From the NCBI GenBank assembly GCA_002270565.1, contig NQMI01000001.1, forward strand, positions 187,973 to 251,972: a stretch of 64,000 bases of DNA, given 5' to 3'. This DNA comes from Stenocarpella maydis. Lineage: Eukaryota; Ascomycota; Sordariomycetes; Diaporthales; Diaporthaceae. Positions 1 through 11,811 of this stretch are shown here, in pieces (positions within the stretch are counted from its first letter, which is position 1; each line of letters opens with the position of its first letter). A program made the translations under genes and the position numbers. The notes beneath the pieces were generated by a model that was given only the letters and a program-made list of their open reading frames with translations, did not search any database and was not told where the DNA came from.

Positions 1-1
1 G

Positions 2-1255
2 ATGCACCACCGCCATGAGAATTCCATCACCGCCATTTTGAACTTCCTGGCTAACGTCTTTCGGAAGTCACTGGAGGAGAACGGAGGCGCGCAGAACATC
101 TCTGACATGCTGGCGAGCATTCTCCCCCAGCATGGGCCCAACCATGCCATGCCGACCGGGAGCGTGCAAGACCTGAGCGACTACCTGCAGCATCACAACG
201 CGACCAAGGGCCTGGCGAGCCCCAGCCCGACTCTTCCAAAGCGCCCGCAGCACCTCCTTCCCGGTATTCCGAGCGACCTAAATGCTTCCATCACTCCCGA
301 GAGCGCACACGGCCTACCAGCGAGTCCGACCCATTATTCTTCATCTTCTCACCAGGCGCCGCGGGTCACCGAGGTCTTTGACACCTCACCTGCTGACACC
401 ACGTCCCCAAATCACATCCGTCATGAGCTTCAGTCAAACCCGGAGGAGACGATGCTGAAGATCATGGGTGAGACCAATGCCCGGATGACCCCGGCCGTCG
501 ACCTCCCCGAGGCTGCCGCAGCAACATCAGCAAGGATGCCATCTGGGCAGCGCAACAAAATGGTCAGCAGCATGTCTCGCAGAACTGCCACACCAACGAA
601 TAATCGATCGGTCTCACCGTTCAGGCCTCCGGCCGTACCAACCACAGCTTCAAACCCGCCCGCAGCCACCGCATTTCCAGCATCAACAGCACCCCCAGCT
701 GGCACATCACTATCTCCCATCCTCAACGTGGCCAAACCTCCATCGGTCCAAGAGGTCTCGCGGCAGCAGAACGGTATCAGCCAGGTGGAGACTTTGCAGC
801 GCAACATTGGCCAGGAGATCAACAGCCTCGCCCAGCTCGCCGCCCCGCTCTCTCCTAATGGTCAGATTATGGGCATCGGTGGCTACCAGAACGGCGGTCC
901 GGACTATTTCGGGGACTCCAACAACACCTTTGACTTCAACCAGTACCTAGATTCCTCGGCGATGGATACTGGCTACAACTTTGACGATTTCAACGACCTG
1001 AACAACGCAGGCAGCTATGGCGCGGCGGACGGCAACGACTTCGACTTCAGCCTCCCCAGCGCGGACTTTGCTCAGAGCACCACAGCCGCCCCGGTCAACG
1101 GCAGCCTTACCACAGCTGCCCCGGTCAACGATGCCCTCACCGCAGGGACGGCCGCGGTCCGGGACACACCGAGCCCTGCCGGCACGGAGGAGATACAGCG
1201 GGCGGATATGGGCGGCTCGGAACAGCCGGCCGCGAAGCGCAGGCGGCAAGGTTAG
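2..1255 (+). CDS. HSF-type transcription factor, C-terminal part (5' end outside window)
   Basis: The frame is open from the first bases, so this is the 3' portion of a gene that starts upstream of the window; the first Met is probably internal. The opening residues (HENSITAILNFLANVFRKSL) resemble the end of the hydrophobic oligomerisation region after the DNA-binding domain of fungal heat shock factors. The rest is a low-complexity Ser/Thr/Pro/Ala-rich tail. It includes an acidic aromatic stretch (about residues 298-350, with repeated F-D-F, D-Y-F and F-D-D motifs) that looks like a transactivation segment, and it ends in a basic patch (KRRRQG) that could serve nuclear import. No DNA-binding domain is visible because that part is missing. 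HSF proteins bind nGAAn elements and drive stress genes; that role is inferred from the family. Another coiled-coil regulator is possible. Confidence 0.6.
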   Translation: MHHRHENSITAILNFLANVFRKSLEENGGAQNISDMLASILPQHGPNHAMPTGSVQDLSDYLQHHNATKGLASPSPTLPKRPQHLLPGIPSDLNASITPESAHGLPASPTHYSSSSHQAPRVTEVFDTSPADTTSPNHIRHELQSNPEETMLKIMGETNARMTPAVDLPEAAAATSARMPSGQRNKMVSSMSRRTATPTNNRSVSPFRPPAVPTTASNPPAATAFPASTAPPAGTSLSPILNVAKPPSVQEVSRQQNGISQVETLQRNIGQEINSLAQLAAPLSPNGQIMGIGGYQNGGPDYFGDSNNTFDFNQYLDSSAMDTGYNFDDFNDLNNAGSYGAADGNDFDFSLPSADFAQSTTAAPVNGSLTTAAPVNDALTAGTAAVRDTPSPAGTEEIQRADMGGSEQPAAKRRRQG

Positions 1256-2176
1256 ACAGCTCGGCGGCGGCGCTTACAACGACCAGTATTTATCTCGGTC
1301 TAGGTGACTACCTTGACAGCACTCGTCGCCCATAGCCCCCCCCCCCAGCACCCCACCAAAAACAAAACATTTCAAGTCCCTAAGTAAACTTTTCTTATCT
1401 ATCCGTCATGACCAAATCAGAATATTAGTATGGACAGGTAGCGAATGGAAAGGTTTTTGTTGTTCCAATTTGATGCGTGTGACCACTGTACTGGTGTTAA
1501 TGATAACGTGCCTGGTAATGAGGCCTGCTGAGCCGAACGAAGTAAATCCATTACTAAGCGGACATGGTGGCGCCTTAACTTGGCGATTGTATCCTCATGA
1601 CTGCTCGATCTTTTACCACGTAATTACTTATATCCTGGGCGCTATTCGCCTCCAGTCACAAGTATGGTATTACATTCATACATAAGACCAAGTATGCACA
1701 CCTACAGGGAATATAGTGGTACATCTTATGGGGAAAGGTGAAGGAGTAGTCTACGCCACCACACCTACGAGACACACACCTAACAACACCTACACCTATC
1801 ACACTTGTGTCATAGTTCGGCCGAAACTTCGATCCTTGCCACCCTGAAGCCCAAGCCGCGTCCCTAGAGGGAACTCGAGACAAACACATGTATATCAAAC
1901 AGCGGAAGACACCAACATACCCAGCCTAACATTTCCCTCATTATTAACAAATTGCATTTTTACCAGCTCCCCCTCCCAACCCAACCCTCCACCCGTGGTT
2001 TTATGATAACATCTATCCCGCCGAGCCTCACTCGCCTGACAGGTAGGTAGGCCCGACAGGCCCGACAGGCATCCACGTCTCATCGCTCTCCCCAACCAAG
2101 CCCGGTCCGGCCCAGCAGCCCTACGTCCCCCCCTCCCCAGCACACGCACACACATACACATACACAACCTTGGCGC

Positions 2177-2207
<31 letters not shown>

Positions 2208-3532
2208 ACACGCGGGAGGGCGCTGGTACATAACAGTCAGCGGGTTGCCGAGAGGTCCCGGATCTTGGCGTCGTGGACTTACGCGTGTCCGTAAACTCCC
2301 GGGGGGGTTGTGCCTTATTACACTTCTCAGTTCGGCTGCCTCGGTCGCGGGGGGTGGAGGGAAAGGTCACACAGTCATAGTCACATGAGCTGCTGTGTGG
2401 TTGAGTCCTACAGTCCCATGCGGCATCGAGCGGGTTCGGGAGCTCACGTATCAGGCTTTTGAAAATTATCGTCTTCCTCATTGAGTTGGTCCCCGTCATC
2501 TCGACAGACGGGTCCCAGTTAGAATCAAGAGAGGAAGGGGCATTTCGGGTTGCACAGTTATGCGATGTGCTATCTCTTTCGGGTGGAAGAGAACCAGGCA
2601 CATACGTGCCCGTTCAGCAGCGACAACAACAAAAATAGCAAGGATATAGAAGCCTGCAGCTCCATCTGATGTTGGTCTTAGTTAGGCTCGGGTGCTAGTC
2701 CAACTGATACGCTCAGCTACTCCCATTAAAAAAAAAAAGTGTTTGCACTGAGGCGTGGATGGCGAGTGCATGTGCCCCTCCTCCCAGCTCGACTCCATTC
2801 ATCAGTCATTCATAAGATCTGCGCCCAAAATGCAAAATCACCCCGCCGCCGCTCATCCAAGAACCTGCCTGCGGCGCCAGAATTCACATTTGTTCAACTG
2901 CCCTCGTCTTGGCTGCAGCCGCGGTACACTGGACCTCGGAAAATAAACGTTATAATGAAGTGAATAAATATATCGATCCAGAATGTTATTTCCTCTCGCT
3001 TTTTCGATTTGTCCTTCTGGCCCCCACTTTGGCAATAGACAGCCAAGGACGCGTACGCTGTAAGCCGTGGTTTCATGAGAGCCCATTAGGATCGATCACG
3101 AACCCGAGTCCTGACATTCCCGGATGAGCTCTTCGCCGGCGCATCTTCTGCCTTTGGTCGCGTTTGACAAGGCCCCCGCACCGCAATTTCGCGTTCAAAG
3201 GCATGGGATGCGGCATGCAAGTACCCGGACCCACATGGCAGCATCGCGATCAGCCGGCGCGGGGTGTAGTGTATTCTAGTTCTTTCGGCAGGCACCCCTC
3301 GGCTGTCGGCCGGTCGCCCACGGGGCAGAACATTATAGAACTGCAAAGTTCCGGCGGGGTCCAAACGTCGCGAACGTCTAAAGCTCAGCATATCTTCCTT
3401 CGGATAAAGAGCTGCCGTGGGACTATGCAGTCAGCCAGGCTTCCTCAGGGCCCGGACGAGGCATTATATATCCCGAGGATGAGGTTCGACTCCCGGTCAA
3501 CAGTGCATCATCGTCGACTGTGGTCGGTCTCG
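1256..3532. other. Intergenic, convergent 3' ends; low-complexity DNA
   Basis: This lies between the 3' ends of the HSF-like gene and the arrestin gene on the other strand. I see no credible gene. It holds a C-run (about 1338-1347), CA-rich and (GAC)n microsatellites, and A-runs near 2728. The apparent frames of 70-245 codons here have low-complexity or shadow translations. Confidence 0.6.
2178..2207. repeat. (GAC)10 microsatellite
   Basis: Ten perfect GAC units are visible, next to a CA-rich stretch at about 2140-2166. In one minus-strand frame this encodes an Arg run, which is an artefact of the repeat and not evidence of a protein. Confidence 0.95.
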
Positions 3533-4900
3533 TCATTCAATCAGTGGCTTCTTCTGTCCTCCAACGTTGCAAAGCCCAAGATGCTTCAGAGCGTCCTTGT
3601 CCGTGGATACTATTATGGATCTCGCGGGGAGCATTGGGTTGTTCGGATCCACATGGGACGCGTCTTTTGCAGCCTGCTCGATGGCGTCCATTTCCTCCTT
3701 GCAAGCCTGCTGGTCCATGGGGCAGATGACTATGGGCTGTCGCAAAGTTATGTCCCGTGCAGAGCTCATCTGTGCCTGTCCATTATTGTCAGATTGCCCT
3801 CGGCCCTGAATCTTGTGCCCTGTTTATGGCTTACCTTGATGCTCAAGAAGAATTCGATCTTGTATAGCGTCGAGCTCGTCGTGAAGGAGGTGACCTCGTA
3901 GAGCGGGAACCCCGGTTTACCCCTCTTTACGATGCCGTCGGAATCTCTCAGGTCCTTGGATGGGAAGACTAGCCCCAGATTTGTAACGTAGCCGGCTTCG
4001 GGTAGTTTTGCTTGTACTGATTGTGTGTGCTTGGCGATCCTGTTAACCTTCTTAGTCGGCTCATCGCCCTCCGGGTTATATGTTATCTCCTCCTCGATCG
4101 CCAGCGTGATCTTCTGGATCGTGACCCTCTTTGCCTTGTTGACCCAGTCCGCATTCGGCGCCAGCTTTATGTAGACGGTGATTGGGTCACAGGGGCCGTA
4201 ACTCCATTTTGGTAACGATATCCCCAGCGTGACCAGGTTGTCGGCCGTGACCACTTTTGACTCGGGCCGGTTGTACATGCCGAATGTCGATAACGTGTCG
4301 TACCTCTGCAGTGGTATTGGGAATGCGTACTTGTTCTGCGTGCTTGCGCCCTGTTGCACGGTCACGACAAGTTCGTAGAGGGTCTCGGCCGTCCTCGAAG
4401 GTAGTTGTAACGAAGCGGGGGGTATCCTCCTATTTGTCTCCTCTCCGCCGCGGCCGAATGGTATGAAGAGCACGAAGGGTAGGTCCATGGCGATCACGCT
4501 CTCTGCCTCCTTCCCTGCCTGACACCTGAAGAGTAACAGCTCCTTGCCCACGACATCGATCGTTTCTCTCCTCGGCGTGCCCAGGTGGCGTTTCGCGACG
4601 TTCTCGGCGGCGGGGTGTATCGTCTCTCTCCGTTGTAGACATATTCGGACTAAGGAAACTGCGACGGGCATGGAGAAGCCTTGTGATGGTCTAATTTCGA
4701 CCTTGCCTTCTATGCGCGGCTGCGCGATGGGCGTTCGGTTAGCAGTCAGCGATGATTGCGCGACACCCCTGGCTGCTGCGGTCGATTACCGGGGTGGCAG
4801 AGCCGGGGCGAGCAGGACTCACTAATGTTGCTGATATGCCGGGGTAGCCAACGAGGAAGCTGCTGTTTGGCGGGCCAGTGACCCGTACAAAGGCAGCCAT
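3533..4900 (-). CDS. Arrestin-fold protein (arrestin/S-antigen N-terminal domain), 3 exons
   Basis: Proposed exons on the minus strand are 4900-4823, 4719-3835 and 3769-3533, giving 399 residues. Intron 1 (4822-4720) begins GTGAGT and ends CAG; intron 2 (3834-3770) begins GTAAGC, has a CTGACAA branch site and ends CAG. All three exons join in frame. The protein starts MAAFVRVTGPPNSSFLVGYP and shows the beta-sandwich pattern of fungal arrestin-like proteins: LVRICLQRRETIHP in the N-terminal domain, then a C-terminal arrestin half with PITVYIKLAPN and YKIEFFLSIK. Fungal arrestin-like proteins act as adaptors between membrane transporters or receptors and ubiquitin ligases or signalling partners. 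I see no obvious PPxY motif, so ubiquitin-ligase recruitment is not supported. Without intron 2 the frame would stop early at 3766. The gene is convergent with the HSF-like gene and divergent from the cyclophilin gene. Confidence 0.85.
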
Positions 4901-7812
4901 CCTGTTCGCAGGGCCAGAATTACAACTGCAGGCGAGGAGGTGTGGTGCAAGTGCAAGGCGGGGGCTGGACGGTCATGAATGCGCAGCGAACGCTAGCCTC
5001 GCCGCGTCAAGGCTGTGAAGCAGCGGTGCTGCAGCCGTGCAGTGTGGGGTATCGAAGGTGAGTGGCGGCAGCCTCCTTGGAGTTGCAAGAACTGGGACGA
5101 GGGTCAGGAGCTCGGCAGCTGTCGCCCATTGAACCGCAGGGGCTGGCTGCAGTCGAGAGAGCTCGAGCAAATCGTCGCCAAAGCGCGGGAGGCGGTTCGG
5201 GAGAGGAGGGCGGGCGCAAGTGGTTGGTGAGATGGTCTAGGACTTTTGGTGCAGGGTGCAGCAACAGAAGCAGCGGGCTGCGAGGCTCGGACTGGTGTTA
5301 GGCCGGCGTGTGTCGCAAGCAAAGGCGCTGGGTGGCCGTCTGGAGTTTGGGCTCGACCGAAGGTCGCAGCTTGAGGCAGAAAGAGGGAGCTCAGGATTCT
5401 GGAGCACGAGAGTGGAGCTCAGGATTGCAGAGTCGACCCAAGAAGTGCCGTGCAGTGCATGGAGGTAGTGTAGAGAAGTTTAGAGTGTGGTGCTGGTCGG
5501 CTGGCGGTGCGTCGGTGGGTCTTGTGCTCCCGATGATGCTGGTGTTGCTGCAAACCCCCGGCCTGCAAGGTTTTGATACGACGCACACCTTGCTGCCGCC
5601 CTGCTGGGGTCTTGTCCTGGGCGGCCGCGCAAAAGTGCTGGCAGCGCACTGCGGATTGAGGATTGCGGCACAGCGCAGCGCACTGCAGGAGCAGCAACCC
5701 GGGACTGGGCTGTTGGTGGCGGCCGACTCTTATTGGGTGGGCGGGCCCTGCTGGATGGAGAAGGCAAGACGCAGAGGATGTGCGTCTCGTGCAAGACGAG
5801 GTTGGGTCAAGGCCGGGTCTGAGAGCAGAGTCGGGATGGCAGGCCAGGCGAGGCGAGCAGAGGAGAGGAGAGGAGGGACTTGAGACCGGATTCGGTGAGG
5901 GAGTGGGTTGCTGACGGTGGTGGTTGTCGCTCGCTCTCTTTGTGCTTGGCTGGGCCGTTCCCCTCACTAATCAGGGTGACCCACGGGCCAGGCCTGGTTG
6001 CACAAGCGGACAAGCAAGGAGAGGGAGCGAGGTGACGAGACGGGCTTGAGGCGCAAAAGGCGGGAAAGCAAAGGGAGGAGCCGCCCGACGCCTGAAGCGA
6101 GACTAGGTTGGCTCGTCACGGGCAGAATTGGGTAGAAGCAACAACAGGAAAGAAGGTTGTAGACTGGATTTCGAAGGGGCCACTCTCTACAAACACTATG
6201 CTCCATCCAACCTGCGCACATCACACTCGCCCAGTGGTGCTGTACTGTCCACTTCTGGCAGCGAGGCGGTCCCAGAGTAGTGTAGCAGTGAGGGGTTATA
6301 TGTTACCAAAGTAAGGTGTGTTTTTCTTCTTTTCTGGTTGCACGGCAGACCGCTCTTGCTGAGGACAAGAAACACAGACGGGCAGGCATGCAACAACCCT
6401 GTTGGTTATATTACGAAGATAATGGTGCAATCAACTGGGCAGTAGGCTGTCTACCCTACAATTTCGTACCCACCTAGGTAATGTGTACTCCGTATATTGA
6501 TGTCGCCGTATACTAGACTACCTCTAGCACAGAGATACCTGCCTAGCTAGGCACTTCGGTATCTAGGCAATGTAAATACAGCCTGTTTGTTGACGGGCAA
6601 CGCTCATCTCTCTCGGACGCAGCCCTGCTCGTCTTGGTTCTGGTCCCTAATGCCGGGAGGATCCTTGCAACCCTCAGCCCCAGCATCCTGTGGCTCATCA
6701 AGCGACCACCACATACTCGGCTCCATAATTACCTGGCCCATGACTACGTACGAGTGGCCGTTCTGCTTGTCCACCGCACCCAGAACTGCTATATACTGCC
6801 TAGTATATTACCATGCTTCGAGCTCGGATTTCTCGCTAATCTATGATGGTGCCCAGGTCTGCACGTGGCTATGTAAATGATATACTACATATACATACCC
6901 AGGCCAACAACAACCCCCACGTGGACCTACAGCGCTGTATGCATCCGCCTAAGACACGCAGATCACTTGCTAATGTAACTGAGGAGGCTGTCTCGCTCCA
7001 GGCTATCTATCCCATACGAGTAATCCCACAACAGCTCATGCCATATACACGACTCCGAAAGCACCTACTCCCATGACTCCTACACTACTCCTACAACCCA
7101 CAACCCAGCCCCACACCACTCCCAGTAATACCTATACCCAGTACTCACTCCATTAATTTCCAATCCTACAATACAGTTTGACACCTATACCCAATGCCTA
7201 CTCCTACATACCTAGGCATATAGTGACCTAGCTGTGGGTTGGAAGCGGGGTTAAACAAAACGCGTGGTGGTTGGTCTCCAATTCGCCATGGTCCGGTGTA
7301 CGAATGATATACCAGTGTACCCTCCGTTTTTAAGCGCATTACGCCGTAGCAGACTATCCGACCGCTGGCTAACACTCTGCATGTTATGCCGTGACATGTT
7401 CCTCTCAAACATCACCGTCTCTGAGCTCATGTTCGTGACTAACTTGATTTGTCCCTCGTCCATCTCGGGTCTTGCCGAGCACAGCAAAAGCAGAGCCTCA
7501 GAGTGCAGCTCATTTGTGGGTTGTGCAGAGTACGTACCCACGCTTGCACCCAGCACGCGCGGACGACCGGGGGGGGGAGGGGGTAGCTTCAATGTGTCAG
7601 TGCCGCCGGCCAATCACATATTATTGAACCTGCAGGGGGGAGCTTTCAAGATCAAGGCCTTCGAAAAGCTCTGACTCCTGACACGGTACATACTCCGGAC
7701 ACAGCAGACAAACCCACCCACCCTCCATAGCTCCCCTGCAGCCACTCAAAACACGCTCGCGCCCACTTCACGACGCTCCTCACTGTCCCCGGGCGAGGCC
7801 GTCACCACCACC
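4901..7812. other. Long divergent intergenic region
   Basis: This 2.9 kb separates the arrestin gene (leftward) from the cyclophilin gene (rightward) and must hold both promoters. Overlapping frames of 60-190 codons at about 5000-5970 on both strands have low-complexity, mutually shadowing translations and no recognisable domain. A CACCTAGGTA variant of the palindrome found elsewhere lies at 6471-6480. A G-run lies at about 7570. Confidence 0.5.
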
Positions 7813-8384
7813 ATGTCTGTCACTCTGCACACAACAGCCGGCGCCATCAAGATCGAGGTCTTCTGCGAGAGTGTCCCCAAGACTGCAGAGGTATATGCGC
7901 CCACCCCATCCTCATGGGGCCAAACCCACGAGCTAACCCAAGGCCAACCACCCCTCAGAACTTCCTCGCCCTCTGCGCCTCCCACTACTACGACAACTCG
8001 CCCTTCCACCGCCTCATCCCGGGCTTCATGGCCCAGACCGGCGCCCCCGCGGAGCCCTCGCCCCCGGAGAACCCAAAGGGCGGCCGCTCCATCTGGGGCG
8101 GCACCTTTGATGACGAGATCCGCCCGGCCCTCAAGCACGCCCAGAGGGGCATCGTCTCCATGGCCAACAAGGGCCCGGGCACCAACGGCTCGCAGTTCTT
8201 CATCACTTTCGACAAGGCGCCCCACCTCGACGGCCTCAACACCGTGTTTGGCAAGGTCATTGGCGACGACAGCCTGGCCACCCTGGCAAGGATCGAGGCC
8301 CTCGAGGTGGATAAGAAGAACCGGCCCACCGAGTCTTGCAGGATTGAGAAGGTCACCATACATGCGAACCCGTTGGCTGGTTGA
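7813..8384 (+). CDS. cyp10: Peptidyl-prolyl cis-trans isomerase, cyclophilin PPIL3/Cyp10 type, 2 exons
   Basis: Exons are 7813-7890 and 7959-8384, giving 167 residues. The 68-base intron (GTATAT...CAG) has a GCTAAC branch site. The ATG follows a CACC context. It is a single-domain cyclophilin. The active-site FHR is at residues 42-44 followed by PGFMAQTG, and QFFITF is at 105-110. The motif HLDGLNTVFGKV is at 115-126. The Trp that contacts cyclosporin in cyclophilin A is replaced by His115, as expected of the spliceosome-associated PPIL3 group. These enzymes isomerise X-Pro bonds, probably in splicing complexes (family knowledge). Length matches the family (about 160). The stop codon lies inside a diverged tandem duplication (8340-8498). 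Confidence 0.93.
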
Positions 8385-8498
8385 GGAAGGATATGTTTGG
8401 ACGATTCGAGTCCAGGCGAGAGAGGATTACCATCCATGCGAACTCCTTGGCCGCTTGAGCAAAATTCAAGGCCCCGGACGATTCAAACTGAGACGAGT
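8340..8498. repeat. Diverged tandem duplication across the cyclophilin stop codon
   Basis: Copy 1 (about 8340-8422) covers the last 14 codons, the stop and the early 3' UTR. Copy 2 (about 8423-8498) repeats it imperfectly. Shared landmarks in the same order are AGGATT, ACCAT(A/C)CATGCGAAC, TTGGC(T/C)G(G/C)TTGAG, GGACGATTC and GAG(A)CGAG. The second copy is non-coding because translation stops in copy 1. Confidence 0.75.
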
Positions 8499-10056
8499 GT
8501 TCAGCCCCTTTGTGTTATTTTGCCATGACAAAAAACGGGGCCACGTCCGAGAGGAAGACGCTCCTGCCCGTCCTGCCGTGTATGAGCTGCAACGGTCGGC
8601 TCCAGGCGTGGTCGTCGTGCGAGCGGACACTCGAATTTGTGACGGTTCGTCGGATTGTGTGCTACGGACAAGCGGAAAGAGAGAAAGACGAGGGGCAAGC
8701 TAAGCGCAATCGCTTTTTCCAGGTCTTTTCAGTCACGCATGACTTGGCTGTGGTCTGGACGCATTCGATCTTGTGATCCGCGCCGTGGCAAGTATATAAT
8801 GGCTCGCGATGCAAGATAGCAGCAAGGCCGGATTTGCTGCAGAACTATGATGGCCACAGGCAGGATCGCGACGATTATGAGAATTCGGTGACTACGGGGC
8901 TGGACTAGAGTCCCTGCCCGGCTATAGCGACTTGTGGGGTTGGGTTGACCAGGGTTCTTTTGACACTGACCGAGGAAGCGTCGTGTTATGGCAATCTGGT
9001 ATTCATCGCCTATTTCACTTCAAGGCATGCAAGGACAGAGCGCCGATCTTGTCAGTAGCCTCCCCTTCGGATTCGAGATGTCATTGCGCTGCAACCAATC
9101 CGGGCATGGCGCATTACTCTCACACCTCAATGATGGACGCTCCCAAGGCCTTCATGGCTGGTTATATTGAAGAAACAGACTAGGTATACTGTACAACTCG
9201 GATCTTCGCAACCGGGGAAACGGAGGCTACACCAGTGCATCGCCCATATAATCATACTTCCGACCATATGCTCAGCAAAGTCGTGAAGGAAGATGAAAAC
9301 AAAATAAAACAAATCCATAGCCACTACTAACTATCCAAGTGCAGGTATCCAGAAATTATACAGACAGAAGTGGACCGTGATACACGGGTCCTTCAACCCA
9401 CACGCAGCCCAGTCACAAACTCCAGATCTGCCTGCTACCGCTGACGGCATTTCCGTCCTGCCTCCACCGTCGCGACCACTGATTACATGAAGCCATATTA
9501 CTACAGACTAAATCCAAGTCTATCTATGTCAGCCCTGGAGTACATCTGTGCAATTTTGCAGAAGCCCAGACTTGGGGTGCATATTATTCCAAGAATGCTC
9601 AACCAGGTCGAGGTGGCCTAGCCACATCGGTCCAGTCTTCAAACAATAGTGTTCCGGTACCTTGATTAAAGATGCATATCTGGTCACCCAAAGTGCATTG
9701 AGGATCACAGACGTGACAGTCACAAGTCTTCGTCCAATATCCATCTCGTGACGAGCCTGGATATCTAGTGACATGCCTCTAAGCTGGCTCTCTGTGAGTG
9801 ACTCGAGTCCGACGCGAGAGTCCGACGCCCACTCTCAAACATTTTTAAATCCTCAGCTCTCCCCTCTTCAGAGACCCACCGCACCACAGTATGGGTAGCC
9901 GTGTGGTTTCCTCCTTGGAAGTGCACCAGGAGCATCGACAGCACGATATGATGCTCGACTAGAGAGCTCCAGCTGGAACCCTCGCATCTGCCGCCAACAC
10001 CAGCCCTCACATCGTTTGAGACACCTGGTGACACCCTCCCAAACAAACCCATCACA
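8385..10056. other. Intergenic between cyclophilin and GMC oxidoreductase
   Basis: The first part is the cyclophilin 3' UTR with the tandem duplication. The remainder has no frame longer than about 100 codons and no recognisable domain or RNA. It presumably contains the promoter of the GMC gene. Confidence 0.5.
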
Positions 10057-11811
10057 ATGGCCTCAAGCATATACGCCTACATCGTCGTCGGCGCAGGCCT
10101 CTTGGGGTGCGTCCTCGCCAGCCGGCTGCGGGAGTACAAGCCCGGGTCCAAGATCCTGCTCATCGAGGCCGGCCAGGACACCCGCTCCCGGACCGACATA
10201 CTTCGGCCCGACATCCTAAACCTGGGCGGCGTGCCCGACTGGGTGTACCCGACCGAGCCCCAGGCGAGCCTCGGCCGTCGAAGTATTGCTTACAATGCGG
10301 GCAAGGGGATTGGCGGAGGAACTCTCATCAACTCGGGTGAGTCTTCCATATCGTCCCGCATAGAGCAAGTGAACAGGTTCAAACCTGTCATCCGAGCATC
10401 ACAAACCTCTCAGACATGGGATGGAGGCGGTTGGACCCGTGGTTCTGCAGCGGACTACGACGAGTGGGCGGCCATCGTAGGCGACTCAAGGTGGAGCTAC
10501 AAAGGCCAGCTGCCATATTTCAAGAAGGTGGAGGCGTGGTCGACGACAGTAACCCCGAGCAGCACGGCATGGATGAGCCATGGATGGGCCCATTTCTGTT
10601 GCCTCTGCAGTGTCGACAGGCCGCAAGGTTCCCCTGACGGAACCCATCGCCGCAGCCTGGGAGGAACTGGGTGTTCACCCCCCTGCCCGGCCTCGACCAG
10701 AACACGGGTGATAACCTGGGCAGAGCATATCTCTGCGAGGCTCGCCGCGAAGGAGAACGGCAGCATTCGGCCATCAACTACCCGCTTGGAGGAGTCGAGA
10801 TCCTGACCGACACATTAGTGAACAAGATTGTCTTGGACAAATCCGAGGGGGCACCCAAGGCGACTGGCGTAGAGCTCGCAGATGGCAAGTCCATCTCCGG
10901 CACAGAGGTTATCGTCTGCGGTGGCACCTTTCGATCTCCCCAACTGCTTCTGCTGTCTGGTATAGGTGATGCAGCTTACTTGAAAGAGCGCAATATCGAG
11001 ACACCGGTCGACCTCCCCGAGGTCGGCAAAGGGCTGCACGACCACATGTCCTTCTACCAATTCTGGAAGCTCAAGAACCCCGAACGAGGCTACACCCTGG
11101 GCTCATCCAACCCTCTGTTCCAACAGCCCGAGTTCGCCATGGGTATACCGCTCCACTGGATAATCACCTCCGACGTGCCCCACGCCCAACTCGCCAGGGC
11201 CTCCGAGCAGGACGAGGGTAAGGCGCCCGACCCGTCGACGCACCGGCTCCTCCGCGAGCCCCGGGCGCAGATCGAGACGGTCGTGCTCTACGTCAAGCTG
11301 CCCCTTCCTGGAGTGCAGCCGGACGCGGAGCACCTCACCGCCCTCACTTGTCACCTCCTGCCGACGTCCCGCGGCAGCGTGACCCTCAAGTCCGCTAATC
11401 CCAACGCCCCCCCACGGGTTGACCTCAACTTCCTGGCCACCGAGGCGGACAGGTGCGCCGCCCGCGAGGGCCTGCGCACGCTGGCGCGCCTGAAGCTGGG
11501 CACCGGGTTCGGGGAGGAGTACATCGCCGGCGAGTCGGTGCCGCCGGTCCCGGGGATAGAGGTTTTGTCGCCTGACGACAGCGATGAGAAGCTGGACAAG
11601 CGCACCGCGCTGGGTAGGACGACGACCTGGCCCACGGGTGGTAGTTGCGCAATGGGAAAAGGTGGCGGATGCCGAGTTCCGTGTCAAGGGCGTGGATGGG
11701 CTGCGGGTTGTCGATGCCTCGGTCCCTCCTGGCCCGCTGAGTGCTCACATCCAAACACCAGTGTATGCGATGAAAGAGCAGGCCGCGGCTATAATCTCTG
11801 GGGCCGCATGA
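10057..11811 (+). pseudogene. GMC oxidoreductase (FAD-dependent), frameshifted
   Basis: It starts at ATG 10057 with the FAD-binding motif YIVVGAGLLGCVLASRL, then GKGIGGGTLINS. A 90-base intron (10337-10426, GTGAGT...GAG) joins ...LINSG to GWTRGSAADYDEW. The family match continues only by changing frame: (1) a missing base at about 10540; (2) an 11-base offset duplication (CATGGATG at 10568-10575 and 10579-10586); (3) one extra C in the run 10678-10683; (4) one extra A in the run 11657-11660. The C-terminal VVDASVPPGPLSAHIQTPVY is in the last frame and ends at 11811. The HPTGSCAMG motif reads WPTGGSCAMG, so a conserved active-site His is absent. GMC enzymes oxidise alcohols, sugars or choline. 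Sequencing errors could explain the homopolymer shifts but not the duplication or the lost His. Confidence 0.75.

Noticed and set aside
2080..2601. 173-codon minus-strand frame with an Arg run
   Set aside because: Its length rests on the (GAC)n and CA microsatellites; the composition is not protein-like.
3475..3510. B-box-like GGTTCGACTCC suggesting a tRNA
   Set aside because: No T stem, acceptor stem or A box can be paired around it.
3164..3901. 245-codon plus-strand frame
   Set aside because: Overlaps the last arrestin exon on the opposite strand and has no recognisable domain.
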